A model generated the notes under the pieces. That model was given only the letters and a program-made list of their open reading frames with translations. It ran no database searches and was not told the DNA's origin. 64,000 bases of DNA from RXIX01 sp003989075 (GTDB taxonomy: Bacteria; Pseudomonadota; Gammaproteobacteria; Competibacterales; Competibacteraceae), in assembly GCA_029780415.1 (NCBI GenBank), contig JAKOYN010000061.1:75326-139325 (forward strand). The letters are read 5' to 3'. A program made the translations under genes and the position numbers. How positions within the stretch are numbered: position 1 is the stretch's first letter; every line of letters starts with the position of its first letter. Shown piece after piece: positions 35,016 through 44,129 of this stretch.

Positions 35016-35738
35016 ATGATGAAAACACTCAAGATCCTTTCGGTAATGCTGTGCTATCCGCAATCGGATATGCAAATGGCTCTGGATGAAATGGCTGAGG
35101 TTCTGGAGCAGGAAAATCTAGTGCCTGAACGACAGCGATGGGCGGTTCAGGACTTGATGCGGAAGATGGCGCAGACTGATTTAATGGAATTGCAGGAGCG
35201 TTATGTCCGTTTATTTGACCGCGGTCGGGCTTTGTCTCTGCATCTGTTTGAGCATATTCATGGAGAATCACGGGATCGCGGTCAGGCCATGGTTAATCTG
35301 CTACATATCTATCAACAGCATGGCTTTTCCTTGAATATTCGCGAGCTGCCGGATTATTTGCCACTGTTTTTAGAATATCTGGCACAGCGTCCGCTAGCGG
35401 AAGCCTTGGATATGCTCGGTGATGCCCTGCATGTCATTGCGCTATTGGGCGCGCGTTTGGCGGAACGTGGCAGCGATTATCATGTGGTCTTTGATGCCTT
35501 ATCGGCTCTGGTCGGTGAACCGGCTGATATAAGCGATATTCGTCAGCAGGTTGCCCAGGAAGGACCGGATCCAAGCGTGGTGAATATGGACAAGCTATGG
35601 GAAGAGGAGGTGGTGACTTTTCTGGCCAGTCAGGATGACTGTGCTGGCAGGCACTTGGGACCGGATATGGTGCAGCCTCTGCATTGGCGATCGTGTGCCG
35701 CATCAACACCATCAGCTACGCCCACGCATTCCCGCTAG
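35016..35738 (+). CDS. narJ: Nitrate reductase molybdenum cofactor assembly chaperone NarJ
   Basis: System-specific chaperone that holds NarG for cofactor insertion and membrane docking. 240 residues, with the family features LSVMLCYPQSDM near the N terminus, YVRLFDRGRALSLHLFEHIH and GESRDRGQAM, and LPDYLPLFLEYLA. Starts at 35007, 35016 or 35019 are all possible; MMKTLKIL (35016) best fits the family's short N terminus. The ribosome site is weak. It lies 138 bases after narH, longer than usual. Confidence 0.94.
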   Translation: MMKTLKILSVMLCYPQSDMQMALDEMAEVLEQENLVPERQRWAVQDLMRKMAQTDLMELQERYVRLFDRGRALSLHLFEHIHGESRDRGQAMVNLLHIYQQHGFSLNIRELPDYLPLFLEYLAQRPLAEALDMLGDALHVIALLGARLAERGSDYHVVFDALSALVGEPADISDIRQQVAQEGPDPSVVNMDKLWEEEVVTFLASQDDCAGRHLGPDMVQPLHWRSCAASTPSATPTHSR

Positions 35739-35818
35739 GGAGTGCATGGTGTCGTCAGCGCGAGGGATAGTGGAATTGCGGGTGTTTTTCGGTTTTTTCA
35801 GCATCAGAGGCTACGATT

Positions 35819-36499
35819 ATGAATTATCTGGATGTCCTGCTGTTTGGTGTTTATCCTTATGTGGCCGCTACGGTATTTCTGCTGGGTAGTCTGGCGCGGT
35901 TTGAGCGTGATCAATTCACTTGGAAGGCGCATTCCAGCCAGATTTTACATAAAAAGAATATGCGGCTGGCCAGCAATCTGTTCCATGTCGGTATCATTCT
36001 GCTGTTCCTGGGGCATTTCTTTGGCATGCTGACGCCGCCAGAAATTCTGCATGCCTTGGGGATTTCCGCTAGTGCCAAGCAGCTATTGGCCGTGGTGGCC
36101 GGAAGTATTTTTGGCCTGATGTGTTTTGCCGGATTGACAATGTTGGTGCGGCGGCGACTGACCGAGCCGCGGATACGGGCGACCAGCAGTCGAATGGATA
36201 TTGTGATTCTGTTGCTGCTTTATGTGCAATTGATTCTGGGCCTGTTGACCGTGCCGCTTTCCCTGATGCATCTGGATGGGCATAACATGCTGAATTTGAT
36301 GAGTTGGGCGCGTAATGTAGTGACTTTTGATCCAATGGAAGCTGTCGCTGCGGTAGGTGATATTGGTTTTCTGTTCAAGCTGCATATGGTGCTGGGTATG
36401 AGCATTTTCCTGGTATTTCCCTTTAGCCGCCTGGTGCATATCTGGAGCGCGCCTGTCACTTACCCGGCTCGTCCTTATCAGATCGTGCGGCAGCGCTGA
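35819..36499 (+). CDS. narI: Respiratory nitrate reductase gamma subunit NarI
   Basis: Membrane cytochrome b that oxidises quinol and passes electrons to NarH. 226 residues with five membrane segments. The four heme ligands are visible as H56 and H66 (NLFHVGIILLFLGHFFG) and H189 and H207 (FKLHMVLGM, RLVHIWS), spaced as in the E. coli enzyme. Last structural gene of the operon, 80 bases after narJ. Confidence 0.97.
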   Translation: MNYLDVLLFGVYPYVAATVFLLGSLARFERDQFTWKAHSSQILHKKNMRLASNLFHVGIILLFLGHFFGMLTPPEILHALGISASAKQLLAVVAGSIFGLMCFAGLTMLVRRRLTEPRIRATSSRMDIVILLLLYVQLILGLLTVPLSLMHLDGHNMLNLMSWARNVVTFDPMEAVAAVGDIGFLFKLHMVLGMSIFLVFPFSRLVHIWSAPVTYPARPYQIVRQR

Positions 36500-36550
36500 A
36501 CGATTCGCTTTTCCAGGCGTTTGATCACTTGATTCAGGGATAATCTGCCC

Positions 36551-37570
36551 ATGATGCCGAGCACGCCGTCGCCCGTGACGCCGCTAATCGACCGTTTCGG
36601 TCGCCAGGTCACTTATGTGCGTTTCTCGGTGACCGATCGTTGTGATCTGCGCTGTGTATATTGCATGGCGGAGCGCATGACCTTTATGCCCCATGCCCGG
36701 ATCTTGACGCTGGAAGAACTGGCGACACTGGGGCGAGTGTTTGTAGAACTGGGCGTGCGCAAGATTCGCCTGACCGGTGGCGAACCCCTGGTACGGCGTA
36801 ATGTGCTGTGGCTGTTTCGTGAACTGGGTCGCCTGCGGGAACACGGTCTGTCTGAACTGGTGATGACGACTAATGGTTCACAACTGGAACGGCTGGCCGG
36901 CGATTTAAAGTCGGCGGGTGTGGCGCGGGTCAATATCAGTCTGGATAGTCTGGACCCGGCGCGCTTTCGGCGTATGACCCGCGTGGGCACATTGGAAACC
37001 GTGCTACGCGGGATTCATGCCGCGCGGGCCGCTGGCTTTGCGCGCGTCAAATTGAATGTGGTGGTTCTGAAAGACTGCAATCATGATGAAGTCACGGCAC
37101 TGGCGCGTTTCGCGGTCGAGCATGATCTGGACATCAGCTATATCGAGGAGATGCCGCTGGGTGTGATGGGTGAGCATGATCGCGCCCGGTTTTATTATCC
37201 GAGCGATGCCATTCGCGCGGATCTGGCGCAGACTTTTAGTCTGGTGGCAACTGCGGAAAACAGTGGTGGTCCAGCGCGCTATTACCGTATTCCCGGTACG
37301 ACGACCCGCGTCGGCTTTATTTCCCCGCACAGCCATAATTTCTGTGCCGATTGTAATCGGGTCCGGGTATCGGCAGAGGGGCGGTTGCTGTTATGTCTGG
37401 GGCAGGAGCATTCGGTGGATTTACGTCATGTACTGCGCGCCCATCCGGGTAATGCCGAGCGCTTGAGGCAGAGCATTATCAGTGCCCTGCAGTTAAAGCC
37501 GCAGGGTCATGATTTCCAGCTCAGCGGTCAGCCGCGCATTCTGCGTTATATGAATCAGACCGGTGGTTAG
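36551..37570 (+). CDS. moaA: GTP 3',8-cyclase MoaA
   Basis: Radical SAM enzyme for the first step of molybdenum cofactor synthesis. 339 residues with the SAM cluster C31-x3-C35-x2-C38 (CDLRCVYC), the GGEPL motif (TGGEPLVRR), and the C-terminal second cluster (FCADCNRVRVSAEGRLLLC). Two adjacent ATGs (36551 and 36554) are possible. It lies 51 bases after narI on the same strand, so it is probably cotranscribed with narGHJI. Its stop overlaps that of convergent mobB by four bases. Confidence 0.96.
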   Translation: MMPSTPSPVTPLIDRFGRQVTYVRFSVTDRCDLRCVYCMAERMTFMPHARILTLEELATLGRVFVELGVRKIRLTGGEPLVRRNVLWLFRELGRLREHGLSELVMTTNGSQLERLAGDLKSAGVARVNISLDSLDPARFRRMTRVGTLETVLRGIHAARAAGFARVKLNVVVLKDCNHDEVTALARFAVEHDLDISYIEEMPLGVMGEHDRARFYYPSDAIRADLAQTFSLVATAENSGGPARYYRIPGTTTRVGFISPHSHNFCADCNRVRVSAEGRLLLCLGQEHSVDLRHVLRAHPGNAERLRQSIISALQLKPQGHDFQLSGQPRILRYMNQTGG

Positions 37571-38079
37571 GCGCGCGCGAAAGCGGCGATAAAGTCGCTG
37601 ATCCGGTCGGGATCAGCCAGGGACAGTGCCGGCAGCTCCGGGCGGCCTTGCGCGGCCGGATCAGGCGGCGGATCGCCCGCGACGGCGATAACGTGCGGAT
37701 CCCACGGAAAGCGCGGTTGCTGATTCGGTTGGGTGGGGCGCCAGATTTCCAGTTTCGGATAGGCGCCGCTTTTCCAGCCTTCCACCAGCACCAGATCAAC
37801 CGGCTGCAGGCGCGCGAGCAGTTCCGGTAGACCCGGCTCCGGGGCATCGCGCAGTTCGTGCCACAGCAGCCAGCGCTGACCACTGACCAACAGCACTTCT
37901 TCGGCGCCGGCCTGGCGATGCCGGTCACTGTCCTTGCCCGGACTGTGTGCGGCGATGTCGTGATGGCTGTGCTTGATCGTCGATACGCGCAGTCCGCGCG
38001 CGCGCAGGCGCGGCAGCAGGGCAACGATCAGTGTGGTTTTGCCGCAGCCGCTCCAGCCGCTGATACCGAGAATTTTCAA
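37567..38079 (-). CDS. mobB: Molybdopterin-guanine dinucleotide biosynthesis adapter MobB
   Basis: P-loop GTPase that assists MobA. 170 residues beginning KILGISGWSGCGKTTLIVAL, so Walker A lies close to the N terminus, then VSTIKHSHHD, LVLVEGWKSGAYPKLEI and a C-terminal LADPDRISDFIAAF. No ATG lies near the conserved start; TTG 38079, with CAGG about 10 bases upstream, fits best. It is 32 bases after the LysR gene on the same strand. Confidence 0.93.
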   Translation of the reverse strand: MKILGISGWSGCGKTTLIVALLPRLRARGLRVSTIKHSHHDIAAHSPGKDSDRHRQAGAEEVLLVSGQRWLLWHELRDAPEPGLPELLARLQPVDLVLVEGWKSGAYPKLEIWRPTQPNQQPRFPWDPHVIAVAGDPPPDPAAQGRPELPALSLADPDRISDFIAAFARA

Positions 38080-38111
38080 TGCTGCACCTGTTGATGACTG
38101 GAAGTGTCGAT

Positions 38112-38981
38112 TCAATATGTATTGCCCAGAGTCGCGACCATGGCCCGGGCGGCATTGGACAGGGTGCGGCCGGTGTGGCACACGACTCCGAGCAGGCGTT
38201 GCAAACGCAGCCCGGCGATTGCCAGTTCCACCAGTTCACCATCCAGCATGGTGCGCGGCAGTACACTCCAGCCCAACCCGACCACCACCATCATCTTGAT
38301 GGTTTCCAGATAGTTGGTAGCGAAGGCGACCGGTGGCGCCACGCCCAGCCGCGCCAGTCCCTCCTCGATGATCAGGCGGGTAAAAGTCGCCTCGCCGGGC
38401 AGGATCGCCGGGTGCTCGCCCAGCGCTGCGGCGGCAGGTTCCGGGCCTTGCGCCAGCGGGTGCGTACGTGCCGCGACTGCGACCAGCGGATCCAGCCACA
38501 GCGGCAGAGCCTGCAGCGGTGGCTCGACGCTCGGCGGCAGGGTGATCACCGCCAGTTCCACCTCGCCGCGCAGCACCGCCGCACAGGCAATTTCCGAGTC
38601 CATGAAGCGCATGTCCAGTCGCACCTGCGGATAGCGGGCACTGAAACCACGCAGCACCGGTGGCAGGCGATGCAGGCCGATATGGTGGCTGGTGGCCAGC
38701 ACCAGTGGCCCGGCAACGCCGCCAGCGAGGTTGCGCAGCGCGCGGCGACTGTCATCGATCTCGGCCAGCACCCGCCGCGCCCGTGGCAGCAGAACATGGC
38801 CGGCCTCGGTCAGGCGCAGCGCGCGGCCCAGGCGATCAAACAGACGGCTCTCAAGTTCCAGTTCCAGCACGGCAATGCGCTTGCTCACCGCCGGCTGGGT
38901 CAGGTGCAGGTGCGCAGCAGCCAGGGAAAACGAGCCGCTATCGGCGACTGCGATGAAAGCTTGCAGGCTGGCGATGTCCAT
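38112..38981 (-). CDS. LysR family transcriptional regulator
   Basis: 289 residues: N-terminal winged helix-turn-helix (MDIASLQAFIAVADSGSFSL, then HLHLTQPAVSKRIAVLE) and a substrate-binding domain from about residue 90. Divergent from leuC with 128 bases between the starts, the typical layout of a LysR protein that regulates its neighbour. A LysR gene next to leuC is also known in Pseudomonas. Its effector cannot be read from the sequence. Confidence 0.93.
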   Translation of the reverse strand: MDIASLQAFIAVADSGSFSLAAAHLHLTQPAVSKRIAVLELELESRLFDRLGRALRLTEAGHVLLPRARRVLAEIDDSRRALRNLAGGVAGPLVLATSHHIGLHRLPPVLRGFSARYPQVRLDMRFMDSEIACAAVLRGEVELAVITLPPSVEPPLQALPLWLDPLVAVAARTHPLAQGPEPAAAALGEHPAILPGEATFTRLIIEEGLARLGVAPPVAFATNYLETIKMMVVVGLGWSVLPRTMLDGELVELAIAGLRLQRLLGVVCHTGRTLSNAARAMVATLGNTY

Positions 38982-39008
38982 GATGAGCGCGCGACGGAAA
39001 TTTGATAT

Positions 39009-39047
39009 GCCAATGGTTTATGGGAATCATGAAAAAGATGAATTGGC
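39009..39047. promoter_or_regulatory. Inverted repeat between LysR gene and leuC
   Basis: GCCAAT (39009-39014) and ATTGGC (39042-39047) form a 6-bp inverted repeat with a 27-base spacer within the 128-base divergent region. The position suits a LysR operator or promoter, but the match is short. Confidence 0.3.
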
Positions 39048-39109
39048 GTTATGTCAAGCGGCGCCGTAAGCTGGCCGCCACTGAATGACAGGCTGTGAGG
39101 ATGACAGGA

Positions 39110-40513
39110 ATGGCCGCTAAGACGCTGTACGATAAGCTCTGGGATGCCCATGTGGTGCACACCGATGCCGATGGCACCGCGCTGCTGTATATCGATCGCC
39201 ATCTGGTGCATGAGGTGACCTCGCCGCAGGCCTTCGAGGGTTTGCGGCTGGCCGGGCGCGCGCCGTGGCGGCTGCATTCCATGGTGGCGATGCCCGATCA
39301 CAACACCCCAACCGATCCGGGCTTTACCACCATCGCCGATCCGGTGTCGCGTGTGCAGGTCGAGACGCTGGATGCGAATGCCCGTGCGCTTGATCTGCGC
39401 TATTTCCCGATTGGCGATGTCCGCCGTGGCATCGTCCATGTGGTCGGGCCGGAGCAGGGCGCGACCCTGCCGGGGATGACCGTGGTTTGCGGCGATTCGC
39501 ATACTTCGACGCACGGCGCGTTGGGTGCGCTGGCCTTTGGCATCGGCACCAGCGAGGTCGAGCATGTCATGGCCACCCAATGCCTGATTCAGAAAAAATC
39601 CAAGGCGATGCTGGTGCGCGTCGATGGTCAGGCCGGGCCGGGCGTCACGGCCAAGGATATCGTGCTGGCGATCATTGGCCGGATCGGCACCGCCGGCGGC
39701 ACCGGCTATGCGCTTGAGTTTGGCGGTGATGCGATCCGGGCACTGAGCATGGAAGGGCGAATGACGGTCTGTAACATGGCCATCGAGGCCGGGGCGCGCG
39801 CCGGCATGGTAGCGGTTGACGATACGACCCTGGAATACGTCAGGGGCCGGCCATTCGCCCCGCAGGGCGAAGTGTGGGAACAGGCGGTGGCGGCCTGGCG
39901 CGATCTGCACAGCGATGCCGATGCAGTGTTTGACCGAATCGTTACGCTGGATGCGGCGACCATCAAGCCACAGGTGACCTGGGGCACCTCGCCGGAAATG
40001 GTTGCGGCGGTGGATGAGTGCGTGCCCGATCCGGCCCGGGAAAGCGATCCAGTCCGGCGCGAGGGCATGGAGCGGGCGTTGCGCTACATGGGCCTGCAGC
40101 CCAACCAGCCGATCAGCACGATCCGGCTGGACCGGGTGTTCATCGGTTCCTGCACCAATTCGCGCATTGAAGATCTGCGCGCGGCGGCAGCGGTGATCCG
40201 CGGGCGCAGCGTGGCTGCGAGTCTCAAGCAGGCGCTGGTGGTGCCGGGTTCCGGCTTGGTCAAGCAGCAGGCCGAGGCCGAAGGGCTGGATCGGATCTTC
40301 ACCGCCGCCGGTTTCGAATGGCGCGAGCCGGGCTGTTCGATGTGCCTGGCGATGAATGCCGACCGGCTGTTGCCCGGCGAACACTGCGCCGCGACCTCCA
40401 ACCGCAATTTCGAGGGCCGCCAGGGCCAGGGGGGGCGTACCCATCTGGTCAGTCCGGCGATGGCGGCGGCGGCGGCGCTGGCCGGGCATTTCGTCGATGT
40501 GCGCAGCTTCTAG
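39110..40513 (+). CDS. leuC: 3-isopropylmalate dehydratase large subunit
   Basis: Aconitase-family enzyme that, with LeuD, isomerises 2- to 3-isopropylmalate. 467 residues beginning MAAKTLYDKLWDAHVV. The [4Fe-4S] cysteines are seen in GSCTNSRIEDL and CSMCLAMN. Motifs GDSHTSTHGALGALAFGIG and SNRNFEGRQG are present. ATG 39110 has GAGG nine bases upstream; GTG 39095 and ATG 39101 are alternatives. First gene of leuC-GST-leuD-leuB-asd. Confidence 0.97.
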   Translation: MAAKTLYDKLWDAHVVHTDADGTALLYIDRHLVHEVTSPQAFEGLRLAGRAPWRLHSMVAMPDHNTPTDPGFTTIADPVSRVQVETLDANARALDLRYFPIGDVRRGIVHVVGPEQGATLPGMTVVCGDSHTSTHGALGALAFGIGTSEVEHVMATQCLIQKKSKAMLVRVDGQAGPGVTAKDIVLAIIGRIGTAGGTGYALEFGGDAIRALSMEGRMTVCNMAIEAGARAGMVAVDDTTLEYVRGRPFAPQGEVWEQAVAAWRDLHSDADAVFDRIVTLDAATIKPQVTWGTSPEMVAAVDECVPDPARESDPVRREGMERALRYMGLQPNQPISTIRLDRVFIGSCTNSRIEDLRAAAAVIRGRSVAASLKQALVVPGSGLVKQQAEAEGLDRIFTAAGFEWREPGCSMCLAMNADRLLPGEHCAATSNRNFEGRQGQGGRTHLVSPAMAAAAALAGHFVDVRSF

Positions 40514-40522
40514 GAGAGCGCC

Positions 40523-41173
40523 ATGCGTGCGCAACTGGTGATTGGCAACAAGAACTATTCGTCCTGGTCACTGCGTCCCTGGCTGGCGGCGCGCCATGCC
40601 GGGATCGCATTCGATGAAATCCGCATCGCGCTGTATACCCCGGAGAGTGCAGCGCAGATCCGCCATTACTCGCCGTCGGGCAAGGTGCCGGTGTGGTGCG
40701 AGGGGGATATGCGGGTGTGGGATTCGCTGGCGATTTGCGAATATCTCGCCGAGCGCGCACCCGCGCTGTGGCCGGCGGATGCTGCTGCCCGTGCCATAGC
40801 GCGTTCGGTCAGTGCCGAGATGCATGCGGGTTTCGCCGCCTTGCGGACCGGCATGACCATGAATGCCCGTGCGCGCGGTCGCCGGGTGCCGGTCACGCCG
40901 GAGATCGCGGCGGATATCGACCGTATCGAGGCCATCTGGACCGATTGCCGCAAGCGCTTTGGCGCTGGCGGTCCCTGGCTGTTCGGGGCGTTTTCCATTG
41001 CGGACGCCATGTTCGGTCCGGTCGTGCTGCGCTTCGTGCCCTACGGTGTGAGCCGCCCGGGGGTGGTGGATGATTACGTCGCGACCTGGATGGCCGATGC
41101 CCATCTACAGGCCTGGATGGCCGCCGCCGAACAGGAATCCGAAGTGCTCGAACAATTTGAGTGCGGTCGCTGA
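40523..41173 (+). CDS. Glutathione S-transferase family protein inside the leu operon
   Basis: 216 residues: N-terminal thioredoxin-like GST domain starting LVIGNKNYSSWSLRPWLAAR, with the cis-proline region SGKVPVW and DSLAICEYLAE, then an all-helical C-terminal domain with WLFGAFSIADAMFGPV. This is the bacterial GST group whose N terminus reads IGNKNYSSWSLRPW; the natural substrate is unknown. It starts 9 bases after leuC and ends 21 bases before leuD, so it is cotranscribed although leucine synthesis does not require it. Confidence 0.92.
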   Translation: MRAQLVIGNKNYSSWSLRPWLAARHAGIAFDEIRIALYTPESAAQIRHYSPSGKVPVWCEGDMRVWDSLAICEYLAERAPALWPADAAARAIARSVSAEMHAGFAALRTGMTMNARARGRRVPVTPEIAADIDRIEAIWTDCRKRFGAGGPWLFGAFSIADAMFGPVVLRFVPYGVSRPGVVDDYVATWMADAHLQAWMAAAEQESEVLEQFECGR

Positions 41174-41194
41174 ACACGGCCGGGAGTTGCCAAG

Positions 41195-41833
41195 ATGACA
41201 CCGTTTATCCGACTCGATGGCCTGGTGGCGCCGCTGGATCGCGCCAATGTCGATACCGACGCCATCATTCCCAAGCAGTTTCTGAAATCCATTCACCGTT
41301 CCGGCTTTGGCCCGAATCTGTTTGACGAGTGGCGCTATCTGGATCATGGCGAACCGGGCATGGACTGTGCCCGCCGGCCACTGAATCCGGAGTTCGTCCT
41401 CAACCAGCCGCGCTATCAGGGCGCGAGCATTCTGCTGGCGCGGGAAAATTTCGGCTGCGGCTCCTCGCGCGAGCATGCGGTCTGGGCGTTGCACGAGTAC
41501 GGCATGCGCTGCGTGATCGCGCCGAGCTTCGCCGACATCTTCTTCACCAACAGCTTCAAGTCCGGTCTGCTGCCGATTCGCCTGCCGGATGCGGTGCTGG
41601 ATCGCCTGTTTGCGGCGGTCGCAGCCACACCCGGTTACCGCTTGCAGGTCGATCTGCCGGAACAGACGGTCACCACGCCGGATGGAAGCGCGTTCGCCTT
41701 CGAGATCGACCCGTTTCGCAAGGAATGTCTGCTGAATGGCTGGGACGACATTGGCCTGACCCTGCGCCACGCCGCTGCGATTCGCGCCTATGAAACCCAG
41801 CGCCGGCAGACCGCGCCCTGGCTGTTTGCCTGA
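41195..41833 (+). CDS. leuD: 3-isopropylmalate dehydratase small subunit
   Basis: 212 residues, the swivelling small subunit. Family motifs: LDRANVDTDAIIPKQFLKSI, ILLARENFGCGSSREHAVWAL, FADIFFTNSFKSGLLPI. Standard length. Separated from its partner leuC by the GST gene; leuB follows 23 bases later. Confidence 0.97.
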   Translation: MTPFIRLDGLVAPLDRANVDTDAIIPKQFLKSIHRSGFGPNLFDEWRYLDHGEPGMDCARRPLNPEFVLNQPRYQGASILLARENFGCGSSREHAVWALHEYGMRCVIAPSFADIFFTNSFKSGLLPIRLPDAVLDRLFAAVAATPGYRLQVDLPEQTVTTPDGSAFAFEIDPFRKECLLNGWDDIGLTLRHAAAIRAYETQRRQTAPWLFA

Positions 41834-41856
41834 TGGCCTGACCCAAGGAAAAAACC

Positions 41857-42936
41857 ATGACTGCCAAGATTCTGATTTTACCCGGTGACGGCATTGGTCC
41901 CGAGATCGTCGCCGAAGCAGTAAAGGTGCTGGAATGCCTGCGCCAGGAATACGGTCTGGATGTCGTTCTGGAACAGGGCCTGCTCGGCGGCTGTGCGGTT
42001 GATGCGCTCGGTGCGCCGTATCCCGAACAGACCCAGCGCCAGGCGCGCGCTGCCGATGCCATTCTGCTGGGTGCGGTTGGTGGGCCAAAGTGGGAGCAGA
42101 TCGAGCGGCCCTTGCGCCCGGAACGCGGCCTGCTGGCGATTCGTGCTGATCTGGAACTGTTTGCCAACCTGCGCCCGGCGCTGCTCTATCCGCAACTGGC
42201 CAGTGCCTCGGCGCTCAAGCCGGAGATCGTCGCCGGGCTGGATATCCTGATCGTGCGCGAGCTGAACGGTGATATCTATTTCGGCCAGCCGCGCGGCATT
42301 CGCAAGCTGGACAATGGCGAGCGCGAAGGGTTTAACACCATGCGCTACAGCAGTTCGGAGATTGAGCGCATTGCCCGGGTGGCCTTTGAGGCTGCGCGCA
42401 AGCGTCATCGCAAGCTTTGCTCGGTGGACAAGGCCAACGTACTGGAATCTTCCGAACTGTGGCGCGAGGTGGTCGAGCGGGTTGGCGCGGATTATCCGGA
42501 TGTGACGCTGTCGCATATGTATGTTGATAATGCCGCCATGCAGCTGGTGCGCGCACCCAAGCAGTTTGATGTGATCGTGACCGGCAATCTGTTCGGCGAT
42601 ATTCTGTCCGATTGCGCCGCGATGCTGACCGGTTCGATTGGCATGCTGCCGTCGGCCTCGCTGGACCGGAATGGCAAGGGTCTGTACGAGCCGATTCACG
42701 GTTCCGCGCCCGATATCGCCGGCAAGGGCATGGCCAATCCGCTGGCGACCATTTTGTCGGTGGCGATGCTGCTGCGCTACAGCCTCAATCGCCTCGATCT
42801 GGCCGAACGGGTCGAGGCGGCGGTCGGCCAGGTGCTGGATCAGGGCTTGCGTACCCTGGACATCAGTGCGCCGGGCATGACCGCAGTCGGTACCCAGGCC
42901 ATGGGTGATGCGGTGGTGGCAGCGCTGGCCGGTTAA
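41857..42936 (+). CDS. leuB: 3-isopropylmalate dehydrogenase
   Basis: NAD-dependent oxidative decarboxylation of 3-isopropylmalate. 359 residues with ILPGDGIGPEIVAEAVKVL, LLGAVGGPKWE, LRPALLYPQLA, VRELNGDIYFGQPRG, NLFGDILSDCAAMLTGSIG and EPIHGSAPDIAGKG. AAGGAA precedes the ATG. Followed after 63 bases by asd. Confidence 0.97.
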   Translation: MTAKILILPGDGIGPEIVAEAVKVLECLRQEYGLDVVLEQGLLGGCAVDALGAPYPEQTQRQARAADAILLGAVGGPKWEQIERPLRPERGLLAIRADLELFANLRPALLYPQLASASALKPEIVAGLDILIVRELNGDIYFGQPRGIRKLDNGEREGFNTMRYSSSEIERIARVAFEAARKRHRKLCSVDKANVLESSELWREVVERVGADYPDVTLSHMYVDNAAMQLVRAPKQFDVIVTGNLFGDILSDCAAMLTGSIGMLPSASLDRNGKGLYEPIHGSAPDIAGKGMANPLATILSVAMLLRYSLNRLDLAERVEAAVGQVLDQGLRTLDISAPGMTAVGTQAMGDAVVAALAG

Positions 42937-42999
42937 GTGTGGCTGCGCGCGCGGGCGCTGTGGTGTTTCCTGAATGATTTTCTGACGTGAGGCGTGTTG

Positions 43000-44115
43000 A
43001 TGATGAAGCGAGTAGGCTTGGTGGGCTGGCGCGGCATGGTCGGTTCCGTGCTGATGGAGCGGATGCAGGCGGAACAGGATTTCGCCCTGATTGATCCGGT
43101 ATTTTTCACCACCTCCAACGTCGGTGGCCCTGCTCCGGCGATCGGTCGTGATGTGCCGGCGCTGAAAGATGCCCGGTCCATCGCCGAACTGAAAGCTCTG
43201 GATGTGATCATCACCTGTCAGGGTGGCGATTACACCAACGCGATTTATCCGCAATTGCGCGCTGCCGGCTGGAAAGGCTACTGGATTGATGCCGCTTCGG
43301 CGCTGCGCATGCAGGATGATGCGGTGATCGTTCTCGATCCGGTCAATCGCGCGGTGATTGAGGCTGCCCTGGCGCGCGGCGTCAAGGATTATATCGGCGG
43401 CAATTGTACGGTCAGCCTGATGCTGATGGCGCTGGGCGGGCTGTTTGCCGAGGGTCTGGTGGAGTGGATGAGTGCCATGACCTATCAGGCGGCATCCGGG
43501 GCCGGTGCCCAGAACATGCGCGAGCTGATCGCGCAGATGGGCGCTGTTCATGCGTCGGTCGCCGAGCGGCTGGCCGATCCGGCCTCGGCGATTCTGGAAA
43601 TCGATCGCGTGGTGGCCGATACCCTGCGTTCCAGCGAGTTCCCGACGCAGCATTTTGGCGTGCCGCTGGCTGGCAGCCTGATCCCGTGGATTGATAAGCA
43701 GCTCGATAATGGCCAGAGTCGCGAGGAATGGAAGGGGCAGGCCGAAACCAACAAGATTCTCGGCCGCACCGCGCAGCCGATTCCGATTGACGGTCTGTGC
43801 GTGCGGGTCGGTGCGATGCGTTGCCACAGTCAGGCGCTGACCATCAAGCTGAATCGTGATGTGCCGCTGGCCGATATTCACGGCCTGCTCGCCAGTCATA
43901 ACGATTGGGTGAACGTGGTACCCAACGAGCGCGATAAGTCCATGCGCGAACTGACCCCGGCGGCGGTGACCGGGACTCTGCGCGTGCCGGTAGGCCGGTT
44001 GCGCAAGCTGAACATGGGACCGGAATACCTGACCGCCTTTACCTGTGGCGATCAGTTGCTGTGGGGCGCGGCCGAGCCGCTGCGGCGCATGCTGCGGATT
44101 CTGCTGGAAGCCTGA
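43000..44115 (+). CDS. asd: Aspartate-semialdehyde dehydrogenase
   Basis: Makes aspartate semialdehyde for lysine, threonine, methionine and diaminopimelate. 371 residues of the gammaproteobacterial type: VGLVGWRGMVGSVLMERM, FFTTSNVGG, catalytic C136 in GGNCTVSLMLMALGG, and SGAGAQNMRELI. Adjacent ATGs at 43000 and 43003 both lie within range of GAGG at 42989-42992. The leuB-asd-fimV order is common in beta- and gammaproteobacteria. Confidence 0.97.
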   Translation: MMKRVGLVGWRGMVGSVLMERMQAEQDFALIDPVFFTTSNVGGPAPAIGRDVPALKDARSIAELKALDVIITCQGGDYTNAIYPQLRAAGWKGYWIDAASALRMQDDAVIVLDPVNRAVIEAALARGVKDYIGGNCTVSLMLMALGGLFAEGLVEWMSAMTYQAASGAGAQNMRELIAQMGAVHASVAERLADPASAILEIDRVVADTLRSSEFPTQHFGVPLAGSLIPWIDKQLDNGQSREEWKGQAETNKILGRTAQPIPIDGLCVRVGAMRCHSQALTIKLNRDVPLADIHGLLASHNDWVNVVPNERDKSMRELTPAAVTGTLRVPVGRLRKLNMGPEYLTAFTCGDQLLWGAAEPLRRMLRILLEA

Positions 44116-44129
44116 TCTGGATGAAAAAC

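Noticed and set aside
38900..40534. Minus-strand open frame (544 codons) opposite leuC
   Set aside because: Shadow of leuC, which has all its iron-sulfur cysteines.
41878..43899. Long minus-strand open frame (673 codons) opposite leuB and asd
   Set aside because: Spans two confirmed genes and their gap and has the shadow-frame composition; both sense genes are complete with catalytic residues.
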